Positions 57,356 to 64,000 of a DNA stretch of 64,000 bases are shown piece by piece. The position numbers and the translations under genes are program-made. The stretch is taken from NCBI RefSeq assembly GCF_000218565.1, contig NC_015684.1:868001-932000 (forward strand), given 5' to 3'. This DNA is from Afipia carboxidovorans OM5. Lineage in GTDB: Bacteria > Pseudomonadota > Alphaproteobacteria > Rhizobiales > Xanthobacteraceae. The notes beneath the pieces were generated by a model. The model worked only from the letters and a program-made list of their open reading frames with translations, did not search any database and was not told the DNA's origin. Position 1 is the stretch's first letter, and every line of letters starts with the position of its first letter.

Positions 57356-59437
57356 ATGCCCCGCGACAACGATAAAAACAACACAGGCGGACGTCCGCCC
57401 GGCCGTGGCCGCCCGTCCGGCGGTGGCCGCAGCGGCGGTGCCGGCAAGGGCCGCCCCGGTGGCGAGCGCCCCGCGCGATCCTCTGCCCCGCGCGGCGAGC
57501 GCAAATTCGGTGACAAAAAGTTCGGCGACAAGAAGTTCGGCGACCGGAAGCCTGCCGGGCGCAAATTCGGCGACGGCGATCGTCCGCGTCCGCGTTTTGA
57601 TCGCGACGAGCGGCCCGCGCGCACCGAGCGTAGCGAGGGACGCCCGTTCAAGCCGCGCGAGGACCATGGCGAGCGACCGGCGCGTGGGCCACGTAAGGAG
57701 TTTGGCCCCCGCAAGGAGTTTGGTGCAGGTCCGCGTGGTGAAGGACGTTCCTTCAAGCCGCGCGAAGATCGTGCGCCGCGTGGCGAGCGCAGCGATGCGC
57801 GCCCGAGCCGTTCCGGTGGGTTTGGCGACAAGAAGTTCGGTGACAAGAAGTTTGGCGAGAAGCGGCCTTATACGCCGCGCGGCGAAGGCTTCCGCAAGGA
57901 TGGCCCGCGTAGCGATGGACCGCGTCCGGCGCGTTTCAATCGCGACGATCGTCCGCAGCGCGATGATCGTCCGCGTTTCGATCGCGATGAGAAGCGGCCC
58001 GCGCGCGGCCCGCGCAAGGAATTTGGCGATCGGCCGGATCGCGGCAATGACAAGCCGTGGGAGACGCGCGCGCCGCGCCGTGATGATACCAAGCGTTTCG
58101 AGCGTCCACGCGACGATAATCGCAGCGCGAGCGATCGTCCGCGGTTTTCGCGATCCCGTGACGATCGCCCTGAAGGTGGTGAGCGGTTCGAGCGCAAGCG
58201 TGAAGGCTTTGGCCGCCCGCGCTTTGAGCGCGATCGCGATGAACGCGCTCCGCGCCGCAACGCCTGGCAGGAGCATCCGCGCGGCGAGAAGCGTGAGCGC
58301 TTCGAGCGCGACGAGCGGCCTCGCCGCGACAACGAGGACGACAGCAAGATTTTCGCCAAGCGCCCGGCCTTCGGTGGCCGCGGCGGTTATCGCGAACGGC
58401 CGGCCAGCACCGACAAGCGCGCGGCGCCGAAGAAGGCCGACAAGAGCGGCGAGCGCATCGCCAAGGTGGTGGCGCGCGCCGGGCTGTGCTCGCGGCGTGA
58501 TGCGGAAGACTGGATCATGCAGGGGCGCGTTGCCGTCAATGGCCGCGTTATCGGCTCGCCCGCGCTCGATGTGACGGCGCGCGATGTGATTACGGTCGAC
58601 GGCCAGCCGCTGCCGGAGCGCGAACGCACGCGGCTGTTCCTCTATCACAAGCCGCGCGGGCTGATGACGACGCATGACGACCCTGAAGGACGGCCGACGG
58701 TGTTCGATCATCTGCCTGACGGACTGCCGCGCCTGATTTCCATCGGCCGGCTCGACTTCAACACCGAAGGGTTGTTGCTGCTCACCAATGACGGCGGGCT
58801 GTCGCGCGCGCTCGAGCATCCCGACACCGGCTGGCTGCGGCGCTATCGCGTGCGCGCCCATGGGGATGTGACGCAGGCGCGGCTCGACGAACTGAAGAAC
58901 GGCGTCGAAGTCGATGGCGTCAAATACGGGTCGATCGATGCGACGCTGGAGCGCGATCAGGGCGCCAACGTCTGGCTGACGTTCGCGATCCGCGAAGGCA
59001 AGAACCGCGAGGTGCGTAACGTGATGGCGCATCTCGGGCTCGAGGTGAACCGCCTGATCCGCGTGTCGTACGGCCCGTTCCAGCTCGGCGAAATTCCCGA
59101 AGGGCAGGTCGAGGAGATCAAGAGCCGCGTGCTGCGCGAGCAGCTCGGCGACAAGATCATCGCGCTCGCCGGTGCGCAATTCGACAAGCCGGTGCAGGAG
59201 GGCGACGACGCAGAGGCCAAGCTCGGTCGTGACGGCACGCCGTTGCGCAGCAAGGCGGCGAACAAGAAGATCAAGCGGTCCGCGATTGAGGATCGCAAGG
59301 GCCGCCGCGTCGTGGTGCAACGCTCCGGCAGCGACGAAGCGCGTGCGCGCAACGAGGCCGAGGCGGGTGGCTATGGCCCACCGCGCCGCCCCCAGCGTCG
59401 CTATCACGGCAAGCGCGACTTCACGCCGAAGGATTGA
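57356..59437 (+). CDS. RluB/RsuA-family 23S rRNA pseudouridine synthase with long low-complexity N-terminus
   Basis: 693 aa. Residues 1 to about 364 are Arg/Asp/Gly/Lys-rich with short repeats such as GDKKFGDKKFGDRK and RPRFDRDE, and are probably disordered and RNA-binding. An S4 domain follows (about 366-425; RIAKVVARAGLCSRRDAEDWIMQGRVAVNG). The catalytic domain (about 430-565) has YHKPRGLMTTHDD, the nucleophile Asp in GRLDFNTEGLLLLTNDG, and EGKNREVRNVMAHLGL. The tail (about 590-693) is basic. The enzyme likely isomerises a uridine in helix 89 of 23S rRNA as RluB does. The repeats make N-terminal length variable. Confidence 0.92.
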   Translation: MPRDNDKNNTGGRPPGRGRPSGGGRSGGAGKGRPGGERPARSSAPRGERKFGDKKFGDKKFGDRKPAGRKFGDGDRPRPRFDRDERPARTERSEGRPFKPREDHGERPARGPRKEFGPRKEFGAGPRGEGRSFKPREDRAPRGERSDARPSRSGGFGDKKFGDKKFGEKRPYTPRGEGFRKDGPRSDGPRPARFNRDDRPQRDDRPRFDRDEKRPARGPRKEFGDRPDRGNDKPWETRAPRRDDTKRFERPRDDNRSASDRPRFSRSRDDRPEGGERFERKREGFGRPRFERDRDERAPRRNAWQEHPRGEKRERFERDERPRRDNEDDSKIFAKRPAFGGRGGYRERPASTDKRAAPKKADKSGERIAKVVARAGLCSRRDAEDWIMQGRVAVNGRVIGSPALDVTARDVITVDGQPLPERERTRLFLYHKPRGLMTTHDDPEGRPTVFDHLPDGLPRLISIGRLDFNTEGLLLLTNDGGLSRALEHPDTGWLRRYRVRAHGDVTQARLDELKNGVEVDGVKYGSIDATLERDQGANVWLTFAIREGKNREVRNVMAHLGLEVNRLIRVSYGPFQLGEIPEGQVEEIKSRVLREQLGDKIIALAGAQFDKPVQEGDDAEAKLGRDGTPLRSKAANKKIKRSAIEDRKGRRVVVQRSGSDEARARNEAEAGGYGPPRRPQRRYHGKRDFTPKD

Positions 59438-59472
59438 GCGGTGAAGACGCGGATCATTCCGGCACGCGCCTC

Positions 59473-59540
59473 TTCACCTCTCCCCATAAGGGTGTTTACG
59501 CCCGTCTTCGACGGGCTATGGGGAGAGGTCGGCACGCGAA
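59473..59540. repeat. Intergenic repeat, copy 1 (CACCTCTCCCC type)
   Basis: TTCACCTCTCCCC...TTTACGCCCGTCTTCGACG...GGGGAGAGGTCGGC. Outer arms and the inner GCCCGTC/GACGGGC are self-complementary. It is nearly identical to 62864-62935. A second hairpin unit follows to about 59610 (GTACGC... and CCCTCTCCCCCCGGGAGAGGG). Confidence 0.8.
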
Positions 59541-59646
59541 GCGTGACGGGTGAGGGGGTACGCGCTCACGATAGATCGTACCCCCTCACCCCAACCCTCT
59601 CCCCCCGGGAGAGGGAGTCCGCTTCGGTTTTGGCGCGAGTCCTCTG

Positions 59647-60201
59647 ATGCGCGTCGTCGGCGGAAAGATGCGCGGGCGCAGTATTGCCTCGCCGGCCTCG
59701 CAGGAAATCCGGCCGACGCAGGATCGACTGCGCGAGTCGCTGTTCAACATCCTGATGCATGCCTACGGCAATCCCGCACTCGATGCGCGGGTGCTCGATC
59801 TGTTTGCCGGCACCGGCGCGCTCGGCATCGAGGCGGTGTCGCGCGGCGCGGCGTTCACGCTGTTCATCGACAACGGCGCGGCGGCGCGGGCACTGTTGCG
59901 CAACAATGTCGAGGCGTTGGGTTTGGGCGGCGTCACAAAAGTCTATCGTCGCGATGCGACAGCGTTGGGACCGGCACACCCGATGGAGCCGTTCACGCTG
60001 GCGTTTCTCGATCCGCCTTACGGTAAGGGCTTGGCTGAGAAGGCGCTCACCTCATTACGTGATGGCAAATGGCTGGTGCCGGATGCGCTTGTGGTGGTCG
60101 AGGAAGCGAAGGCGGCGGCCTTCGCAGCACCGGACGGCTATGACGAACTCGAGCGCCGTGTTTATGACGACACTGAATTTGTGTTTTTAAGAGCGCAATA
60201 G
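59647..60201 (+). CDS. rsmD: 16S rRNA (guanine-966-N2)-methyltransferase RsmD
   Basis: 184 aa. It begins MRVVGGKMRGRSIASPASQEIRPTQDRLRESLFNIL, then the SAM motif LDLFAGTGALGIEAVSRGA and the catalytic DPPYGKG (about residues 121-127). It methylates G966 of 16S rRNA. The start follows repeat DNA directly. It converges on mutL. Confidence 0.96.
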   Translation: MRVVGGKMRGRSIASPASQEIRPTQDRLRESLFNILMHAYGNPALDARVLDLFAGTGALGIEAVSRGAAFTLFIDNGAAARALLRNNVEALGLGGVTKVYRRDATALGPAHPMEPFTLAFLDPPYGKGLAEKALTSLRDGKWLVPDALVVVEEAKAAAFAAPDGYDELERRVYDDTEFVFLRAQ

Positions 60202-60220
60202 ATCGCCCCTGATACACGAT

Positions 60221-60318
60221 GTCGTTCCCGCGGATGCGGGAACCCAGACTTCGCAAATAAGCAATCGGGATTCGATCTCATCGTGAGCGCGTTGGGTCCC
60301 CGCATCCGCGGGGACGAC
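60221..60318. repeat. Long inverted repeat between convergent rsmD and mutL
   Basis: Arms of 26 bp: GTCGTTCCCGCGGATGCGGG onward (60221-60246) and its near-complement ending at 60318 (TGGGTCCCCGCATCCGCGGGG), 46 bases apart. Each arm has its own small hairpin. It could act as a bidirectional terminator. Confidence 0.75.
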
Positions 60319-60378
60319 GCGATATTTGTATTTGCCGCGATGATAGTTGTCGTCATGCCCGGCCATGACGAGAGAGAA

Positions 60379-62217
60379 CTACCGCCGTCCGAACAGCTTC
60401 TCTATATCGGCGAGCTTCAATTCCACATAGGTCGGGCGGCCGTGGTTGCATTGGCCGGAATTCGGCGTCGCTTCCATCTCGCGCAACAGCGCATTCATTT
60501 CCTCGACCTTGAGGATGCGGCCGGAGCGCACCGAGCCATGACAGGCCATGGTGGCGGCGACGTGCATCAACCGTCGCTCCAGTGGCAGCGCCTCGTCCCA
60601 TTCCGCCATGTGTTCGGCCAGGTCACGCAACAGCGAGGCCGCATTCGCCTTGCCGAGCAGCGCCGGCGTCTCGCGCACGGCAACCGCGCCGGGGCCGAAG
60701 GATTCGATCGAGAGGCCGTATTTTTCCAGTTCACTCGCGCGCGCGAGCAGCTTCTCGACCGACGCCTCGTCCATCTCGACGATCTCGGGGATCAGCAGCA
60801 TCTGGCGGGCGACGCCGTTCTTTGTGAGCGAAGCCTTGAGCCGCTCGTAGACGATGCGTTCATGCGCGGCGTGCTGATCGACAAGAATCAGACCGTCGTT
60901 AGTCTGCGCCACGATATAATTCTCGTGGATCTGCGTTCGCGCCGCGCCGAGCGGGCGGCCGAGCGCGTCGCCCAGCGGCGCCTCGTTGCCGCGTGTGTCG
61001 GCGCTCGGCGCGCCGGCATCGAACGCGGCCTGTGCGGATTCGTCAAAGCCCATTGCGGGCGCTTGCGCCGCAGCCTGCGGTGGCCATGGCGCGGCGGGCG
61101 AGGAGCGCCAGTCGTAACCGCCGCGCGGCAAACTCTCGCGCGCAAAGCCTTCGCGGGAGAATCCTTCAGTGCGAAACGCGGTGGTGATCGCCGCGCCATT
61201 GGTGTTGGCGGCGGTGCGGCGGCCTTCGCGCGCCAGGCCGTCCTTCAGCGCATGCACGATCAGCGCGCGCACGAGGCCGGCGTTGCGGAAACGCACTTCG
61301 GTCTTGGCCGGGTGGACGTTGGCGTCGACCTCCTGCGGGTCGAGCGTGACGAACAGCGCCACGATCGGGTGGCGGTCGCGCGGCAGATAGTCGGCATAGG
61401 CGGCGCGTACCGCACCGAGAATGAGCTTGTCGCGCACCGGGCGGCCGTTGACGAACAGATATTGCCCGAGCGCGTTGGCGCGCGTCAGTGACGGCGCGGC
61501 GGCAAAGCCCTCGACACTGACGCCTTCGCGCTCAGAGCCGACTTCGATCGCGTGGGTGCGGAAATCGCTGCCGAGAATATCGCCGAGCCGCGTCAGCCGC
61601 CCCGGCGCGCCGGGCAGCGCCGCGGCCCAGGTGACGGGCGCGCGCTCCTCGCCCGCAAGCGTGAAGGCGATGTCGGGCCGCGCCATCGCGAGCCGCCGCA
61701 CCACTTCGCGGATCGCCTCCGCTTCGGTGCGGTCGGTCTTGAGAAATTTCAGCCGCGCGGGCGTCGCGTAGAAAAGATCGCTGACTTCGACGCGGGTGCC
61801 GCGCTGGAGCGCGGCAGGTGCGATCGCGGACTTCGCACCGGCATCGACCTCGACCGCCCAGGCGTGCGGCTCGGCTGCATGGCGCGTGGTGATCGCAAGC
61901 TTCGCCACCGAACTGATCGAAGGCAGCGCTTCGCCGCGAAAGCCCAGCGTGCGGATGCGCAACAGGTCCTCGTCGTCGAGCTTTGAGGTGGCGTGGCGCT
62001 CGACCGCGAGCGCAAGGTCGCCCTGCGTCATGCCGCTGCCGTCGTCGGTGATGACGATGCGCCGCCGTCCGCCGCCTTCGGTGAAGATATCGATGCGCGT
62101 GCCGCCTGCGTCGATCGCGTTCTCGACGAGTTCCTTCACCGCGCTCGCGGGCCGCTCCACCACCTCGCCGGCGGCGATGCGGTTGACGATCTGTTCGGGC
62201 AGTTGGCGGACGGGCAT
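60379..62217 (-). CDS. mutL: DNA mismatch repair protein MutL
   Basis: 612 aa. GHKL ATPase motifs are intact: VNRIAAGEVVERPASAVKELVENAIDAG, ITDDGSGM, ATSKLDDEDLLRIRTLGFRGEALPSI, RGTRVEVSDLFYATPARLKFLK. The C-terminal dimerisation domain ends MACHGSVRSGRIL, QCNHGRPTYVEL. The linker (about 350-420) is Ala/Gly-rich. ATG 62217 starts at the family N-terminus MPVRQLPEQIVNRIAAG; longer upstream frames are not conserved. It couples mismatch recognition by MutS to repair. Confidence 0.97.
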   Translation of the reverse strand: MPVRQLPEQIVNRIAAGEVVERPASAVKELVENAIDAGGTRIDIFTEGGGRRRIVITDDGSGMTQGDLALAVERHATSKLDDEDLLRIRTLGFRGEALPSISSVAKLAITTRHAAEPHAWAVEVDAGAKSAIAPAALQRGTRVEVSDLFYATPARLKFLKTDRTEAEAIREVVRRLAMARPDIAFTLAGEERAPVTWAAALPGAPGRLTRLGDILGSDFRTHAIEVGSEREGVSVEGFAAAPSLTRANALGQYLFVNGRPVRDKLILGAVRAAYADYLPRDRHPIVALFVTLDPQEVDANVHPAKTEVRFRNAGLVRALIVHALKDGLAREGRRTAANTNGAAITTAFRTEGFSREGFARESLPRGGYDWRSSPAAPWPPQAAAQAPAMGFDESAQAAFDAGAPSADTRGNEAPLGDALGRPLGAARTQIHENYIVAQTNDGLILVDQHAAHERIVYERLKASLTKNGVARQMLLIPEIVEMDEASVEKLLARASELEKYGLSIESFGPGAVAVRETPALLGKANAASLLRDLAEHMAEWDEALPLERRLMHVAATMACHGSVRSGRILKVEEMNALLREMEATPNSGQCNHGRPTYVELKLADIEKLFGRR

Positions 62218-62315
62218 GGGAGCAGGCGACTCGTGAATGGGAGCCGAATGTAGGAAGTTTTGGCGGGGAACGCATCCCGCTCGCAGGCAGAAGGTCCAAT
62301 TCCAGCGGCTTGTCC

Positions 62316-62364
62316 TCACCTCTCCCCGTAAGAACGGGGCGAGGGAGCAGGGCAGGGAGAAAGC
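62316..62364. repeat. Partial CACCTCTCCCC-type repeat
   Basis: TCCTCACCTCTCCCCGTAAGA... and GAGGGAGCAGGGCAGGGAG resemble the outer ends of the repeats at 59473 and 62864, without the inner palindrome. It lies between mutL and arfB. Confidence 0.5.
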
Positions 62365-62370
62365 AGTTCC

Positions 62371-62787
62371 TCAATCGTCGAACCGACCGCTGCGGCCGGC
62401 CTTGACGTCGGAGCGGCGCTTCTTGCCTTCGAGGCGGCGCTTTTTCGAGCCGAGCGTCGGCTTGGTGGGGCGGCGCGGCTTCGGCCGTACCGCGGCTTCG
62501 CGCAGAAGCACGAGCAGCCGCTCGATCGCATCGGCACGGTTGCGCTCCTGGGTACGGAAGCGCTGGGCGTGCAGCACCAGCACGCCGTCCTTGGTCATGC
62601 GCTGACCCGCGAGCGTCTGCAGCCGCGTAAATGTATCGGGAGCCAGCGACAGGCGGCCGACATCAAGGCGCAACTGCGCCGCGGTCGAGAGCTTGTTGAC
62701 GTTCTGCCCGCCCGGCCCGGAAGCGCGAACGAAGGAGATGTCGATGTCGCTCTCGTCGATGATGATGTCGCGCGTCACCCGGATCAT
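62371..62787 (-). CDS. arfB: Alternative ribosome-rescue factor/peptidyl-tRNA hydrolase ArfB
   Basis: 138 aa. The release-factor GGQ motif is plain (VRASGPGGQNVNKLSTAAQLR at about residues 20-40). The C-terminal tail is strongly basic (KPTLGSKKRRLEGKKRRSDVKAGRSG), as needed to enter the empty mRNA channel. It frees stalled ribosomes. ATG 62787 gives the family length. mutL is its downstream neighbour on the same strand. Confidence 0.95.
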   Translation of the reverse strand: MIRVTRDIIIDESDIDISFVRASGPGGQNVNKLSTAAQLRLDVGRLSLAPDTFTRLQTLAGQRMTKDGVLVLHAQRFRTQERNRADAIERLLVLLREAAVRPKPRRPTKPTLGSKKRRLEGKKRRSDVKAGRSGRFDD

Positions 62788-62863
62788 GGGCGAGGGATAG
62801 CACAGCGCTCAAAGCGATGCGCGGGCTGAATATTTGGAGGTTTGATTTCGCGGCAATGTTTCC

Positions 62864-62935
62864 TTCACCTCTCCCCACAGAAGGGCGTTTACGCCCGTCT
62901 TCGACGGGCTATGGGGGAGAGGTCGGCGCGCAGCG
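62864..62935. repeat. Intergenic repeat, copy 2 (CACCTCTCCCC type)
   Basis: TTCACCTCTCCCC...GTTTACGCCCGTCTTCGACG...GGGGGAGAGGTCGGC; nearly identical to 59473-59540. It lies between arfB and the M16 peptidase gene. Confidence 0.8.
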
Positions 62936-62964
62936 CCGGGTATGAATGACGCTAAGCCAATCCC

Positions 62965-64000
62965 CTAGTTCTTCATCGGCTTCGGCGCGGTGGCTTCTGC
63001 GGGCGGGCGGCCGACGCTGACGGTCAACAGCGGTTGGCCCCAGATTTTCTTGGCGACACGCTTGGCGTCGTCGAGCGTCACCGCATCAATGATCGCCGGG
63101 CGGCGGTCGAGGTAATCGATGCCGAGCTTGTCGAGCTGATATTGCACCAGCGCGCCCGCGAACTTGGTCGAGGAGTCGAGCGCCAGCATCTGCGAGCCCT
63201 TGAGGTAGGACTTCGCTTCGTCGAGCTCCTGCTGGGTCGGGCCCTCGTCGGCCATGCGCTTCAGTTCGGCGGCGATCCGCTCCACCGTCTCGTTCGCCTT
63301 GTCGGCGCGCGTTGCGGTGTTACCGAACATCAGCGAGGTCTTGTCCATCCACCACAGCGATTCCGAGACGGAGTAAGCGAGCCCGCGCTTCTCACGCACT
63401 TCGTGATAGAGCCGCGACGACAGCGAGCCGCCGCCCATGATGTGGTTGACAATATAAGCAGCCATAAAATCGGGATCGTCGCGCTTCAGCGCTGGCGTGC
63501 CGAACAGGATGGAAGTCTGCGGCACGTCGAGCGGCACCGCCACCTTCCCTGCACTGGTCGCGAGCGTCACCTGCGGTACTAAGGCGAGATCGCCCTTGGC
63601 CGGCAGCGCGCCGAAGGTCTTGTCGAGCAGTTTGCCCAGCGTGTCGGCATCGATGTCGCCGACGACGCCGACGGTCAGCCCGTCTCTGGCGAACGTCTTC
63701 TGCCGGTAGGCGCGCAGATCGTCGGCGCTAATCGTCGGGATGCTCTCGAGCGTACCGCGCGGCGAATGTGCGTAAGGATGGTTGGGGAAGCCCTCGGCGA
63801 AGAACCGATTGCTCGCGATCGGGCCCGGCGTCACCGACTCCCGGCGCAGGATCGAGATCGTCTGTGCACGCACGCGCTCCAGCGGCTCGGCGTCGAACCG
63901 CGGCGACGTCACCGCGAGGCGGACGAGATCGAACGCCTCGTCGCGGCTTTCCTTCAGCATCCGCAGCGAGCCGCGGATGTAGTCGCGCGTCACCGAGAAG
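62965..64000 (-). CDS. M16-family peptidase (C-terminal part, runs off the window)
   Basis: The open frame continues past position 64000, so the N-terminus is missing; about 345 residues are visible. The segments NHPYAHSPRGTLESIPTISADDLRAYRQKTFARDGLTVGVVGDID and the central GGGSLSSRLYHEVREKRGLAYSV are typical of the second, often non-catalytic half of M16 zinc peptidases (PqqL/YmxG-like). The R-rich KRGLAYSVSESLW region is conserved in the family. No HxxEH zinc motif lies in the visible part, so this may be the partner subunit of an adjacent catalytic protein. Confidence 0.88.
   Translation of the reverse strand, partial: FSVTRDYIRGSLRMLKESRDEAFDLVRLAVTSPRFDAEPLERVRAQTISILRRESVTPGPIASNRFFAEGFPNHPYAHSPRGTLESIPTISADDLRAYRQKTFARDGLTVGVVGDIDADTLGKLLDKTFGALPAKGDLALVPQVTLATSAGKVAVPLDVPQTSILFGTPALKRDDPDFMAAYIVNHIMGGGSLSSRLYHEVREKRGLAYSVSESLWWMDKTSLMFGNTATRADKANETVERIAAELKRMADEGPTQQELDEAKSYLKGSQMLALDSSTKFAGALVQYQLDKLGIDYLDRRPAIIDAVTLDDAKRVAKKIWGQPLLTVSVGRPPAEATAPKPMKN

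Noticed and set aside
57500..57880. Tandem-repeat DNA that could suggest a CRISPR array
   Set aside because: The repeats are short, in frame and code for the disordered N-terminus of the pseudouridine synthase. There are no regular spacers or cas genes.
57077..59407. A 776-codon open frame antisense to the RluB-type gene
   Set aside because: Generated by the Arg/Asp/Gly-rich repeats read backwards. It overlaps tadA and has no ribosome site or domain.

Overview
This window is a GC-rich chromosomal segment of an alphaproteobacterium. Its gene content fits the Bradyrhizobium/Rhodopseudomonas/Afipia group (Nitrobacteraceae): alphaproteobacterial DUF families (DUF2852, DUF2093, DUF4170, DUF2076, DUF6101), a HisG/HisZ pair, a four-domain copper nitrite reductase, and short intergenic palindromic repeats of a kind common in that group. 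The genus cannot be fixed from sequence alone. Most of the window is core chromosome. I see no prophage, insertion sequence, CRISPR array, rRNA or tRNA gene.

Layout. 1-13 kb: the Tol-Pal envelope module (ybgC, tolQRAB, pal, cpoB) continues into tilS and ftsH. A TetR regulator with its probable DUF2852 membrane target, plus a convergent DUF6498 membrane gene, sits between ybgC and tolQ. 13-24 kb: a second TetR gene precedes glycolate oxidase glcDEF, then a histone-H1-like Lys/Ala protein, a TorF-type porin, an ABC exporter/importer half-transporter and an LctP-type lactate/glycolate permease. 24-31 kb: a META-like secreted protein, a CrtI-like oxidoreductase, an unknown secreted protein and groESL with CIRCE and sigma-32-like control. 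31-39 kb: an MFS transporter, cheZ, an L,D-transpeptidase, a DUF2076 protein, a glycosyltransferase/deacetylase pair that may modify a lipid carrier, and hisZ-hisG.

39-54 kb: a TonB-dependent receptor with a Fur-box-like site, rsmE, ubiA, pmbA, and an LPS/lipid A operon (cysQ-like, DUF4170, DUF374 acyltransferase, waaA, lpxK). Next come DUF2093, a 740-residue cytochrome c/cupredoxin/NirK fusion, and xseA. 54-64 kb: purD, a GNAT gene, tadA, a pseudouridine synthase with a ~365-residue low-complexity N-terminus, rsmD, mutL, arfB and a truncated M16 peptidase, separated by repeat-filled intergenic gaps.

The most unusual items are: (1) a dispersed palindromic repeat inserted in frame into ybgC, with two intergenic relatives in the window; (2) the four-domain nitrite reductase; (3) a pair of matching operators, one covering the start codon of a TetR gene and one in front of its neighbour; (4) the long repetitive N-terminal extension of the RluB-type enzyme; (5) a glycosyltransferase/ChbG-deacetylase pair resembling the FlmF2/NaxD lipid A system; and (6) a large palindromic repeat between groES and groEL. 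I found no clear evidence for a wholly new multi-gene system.
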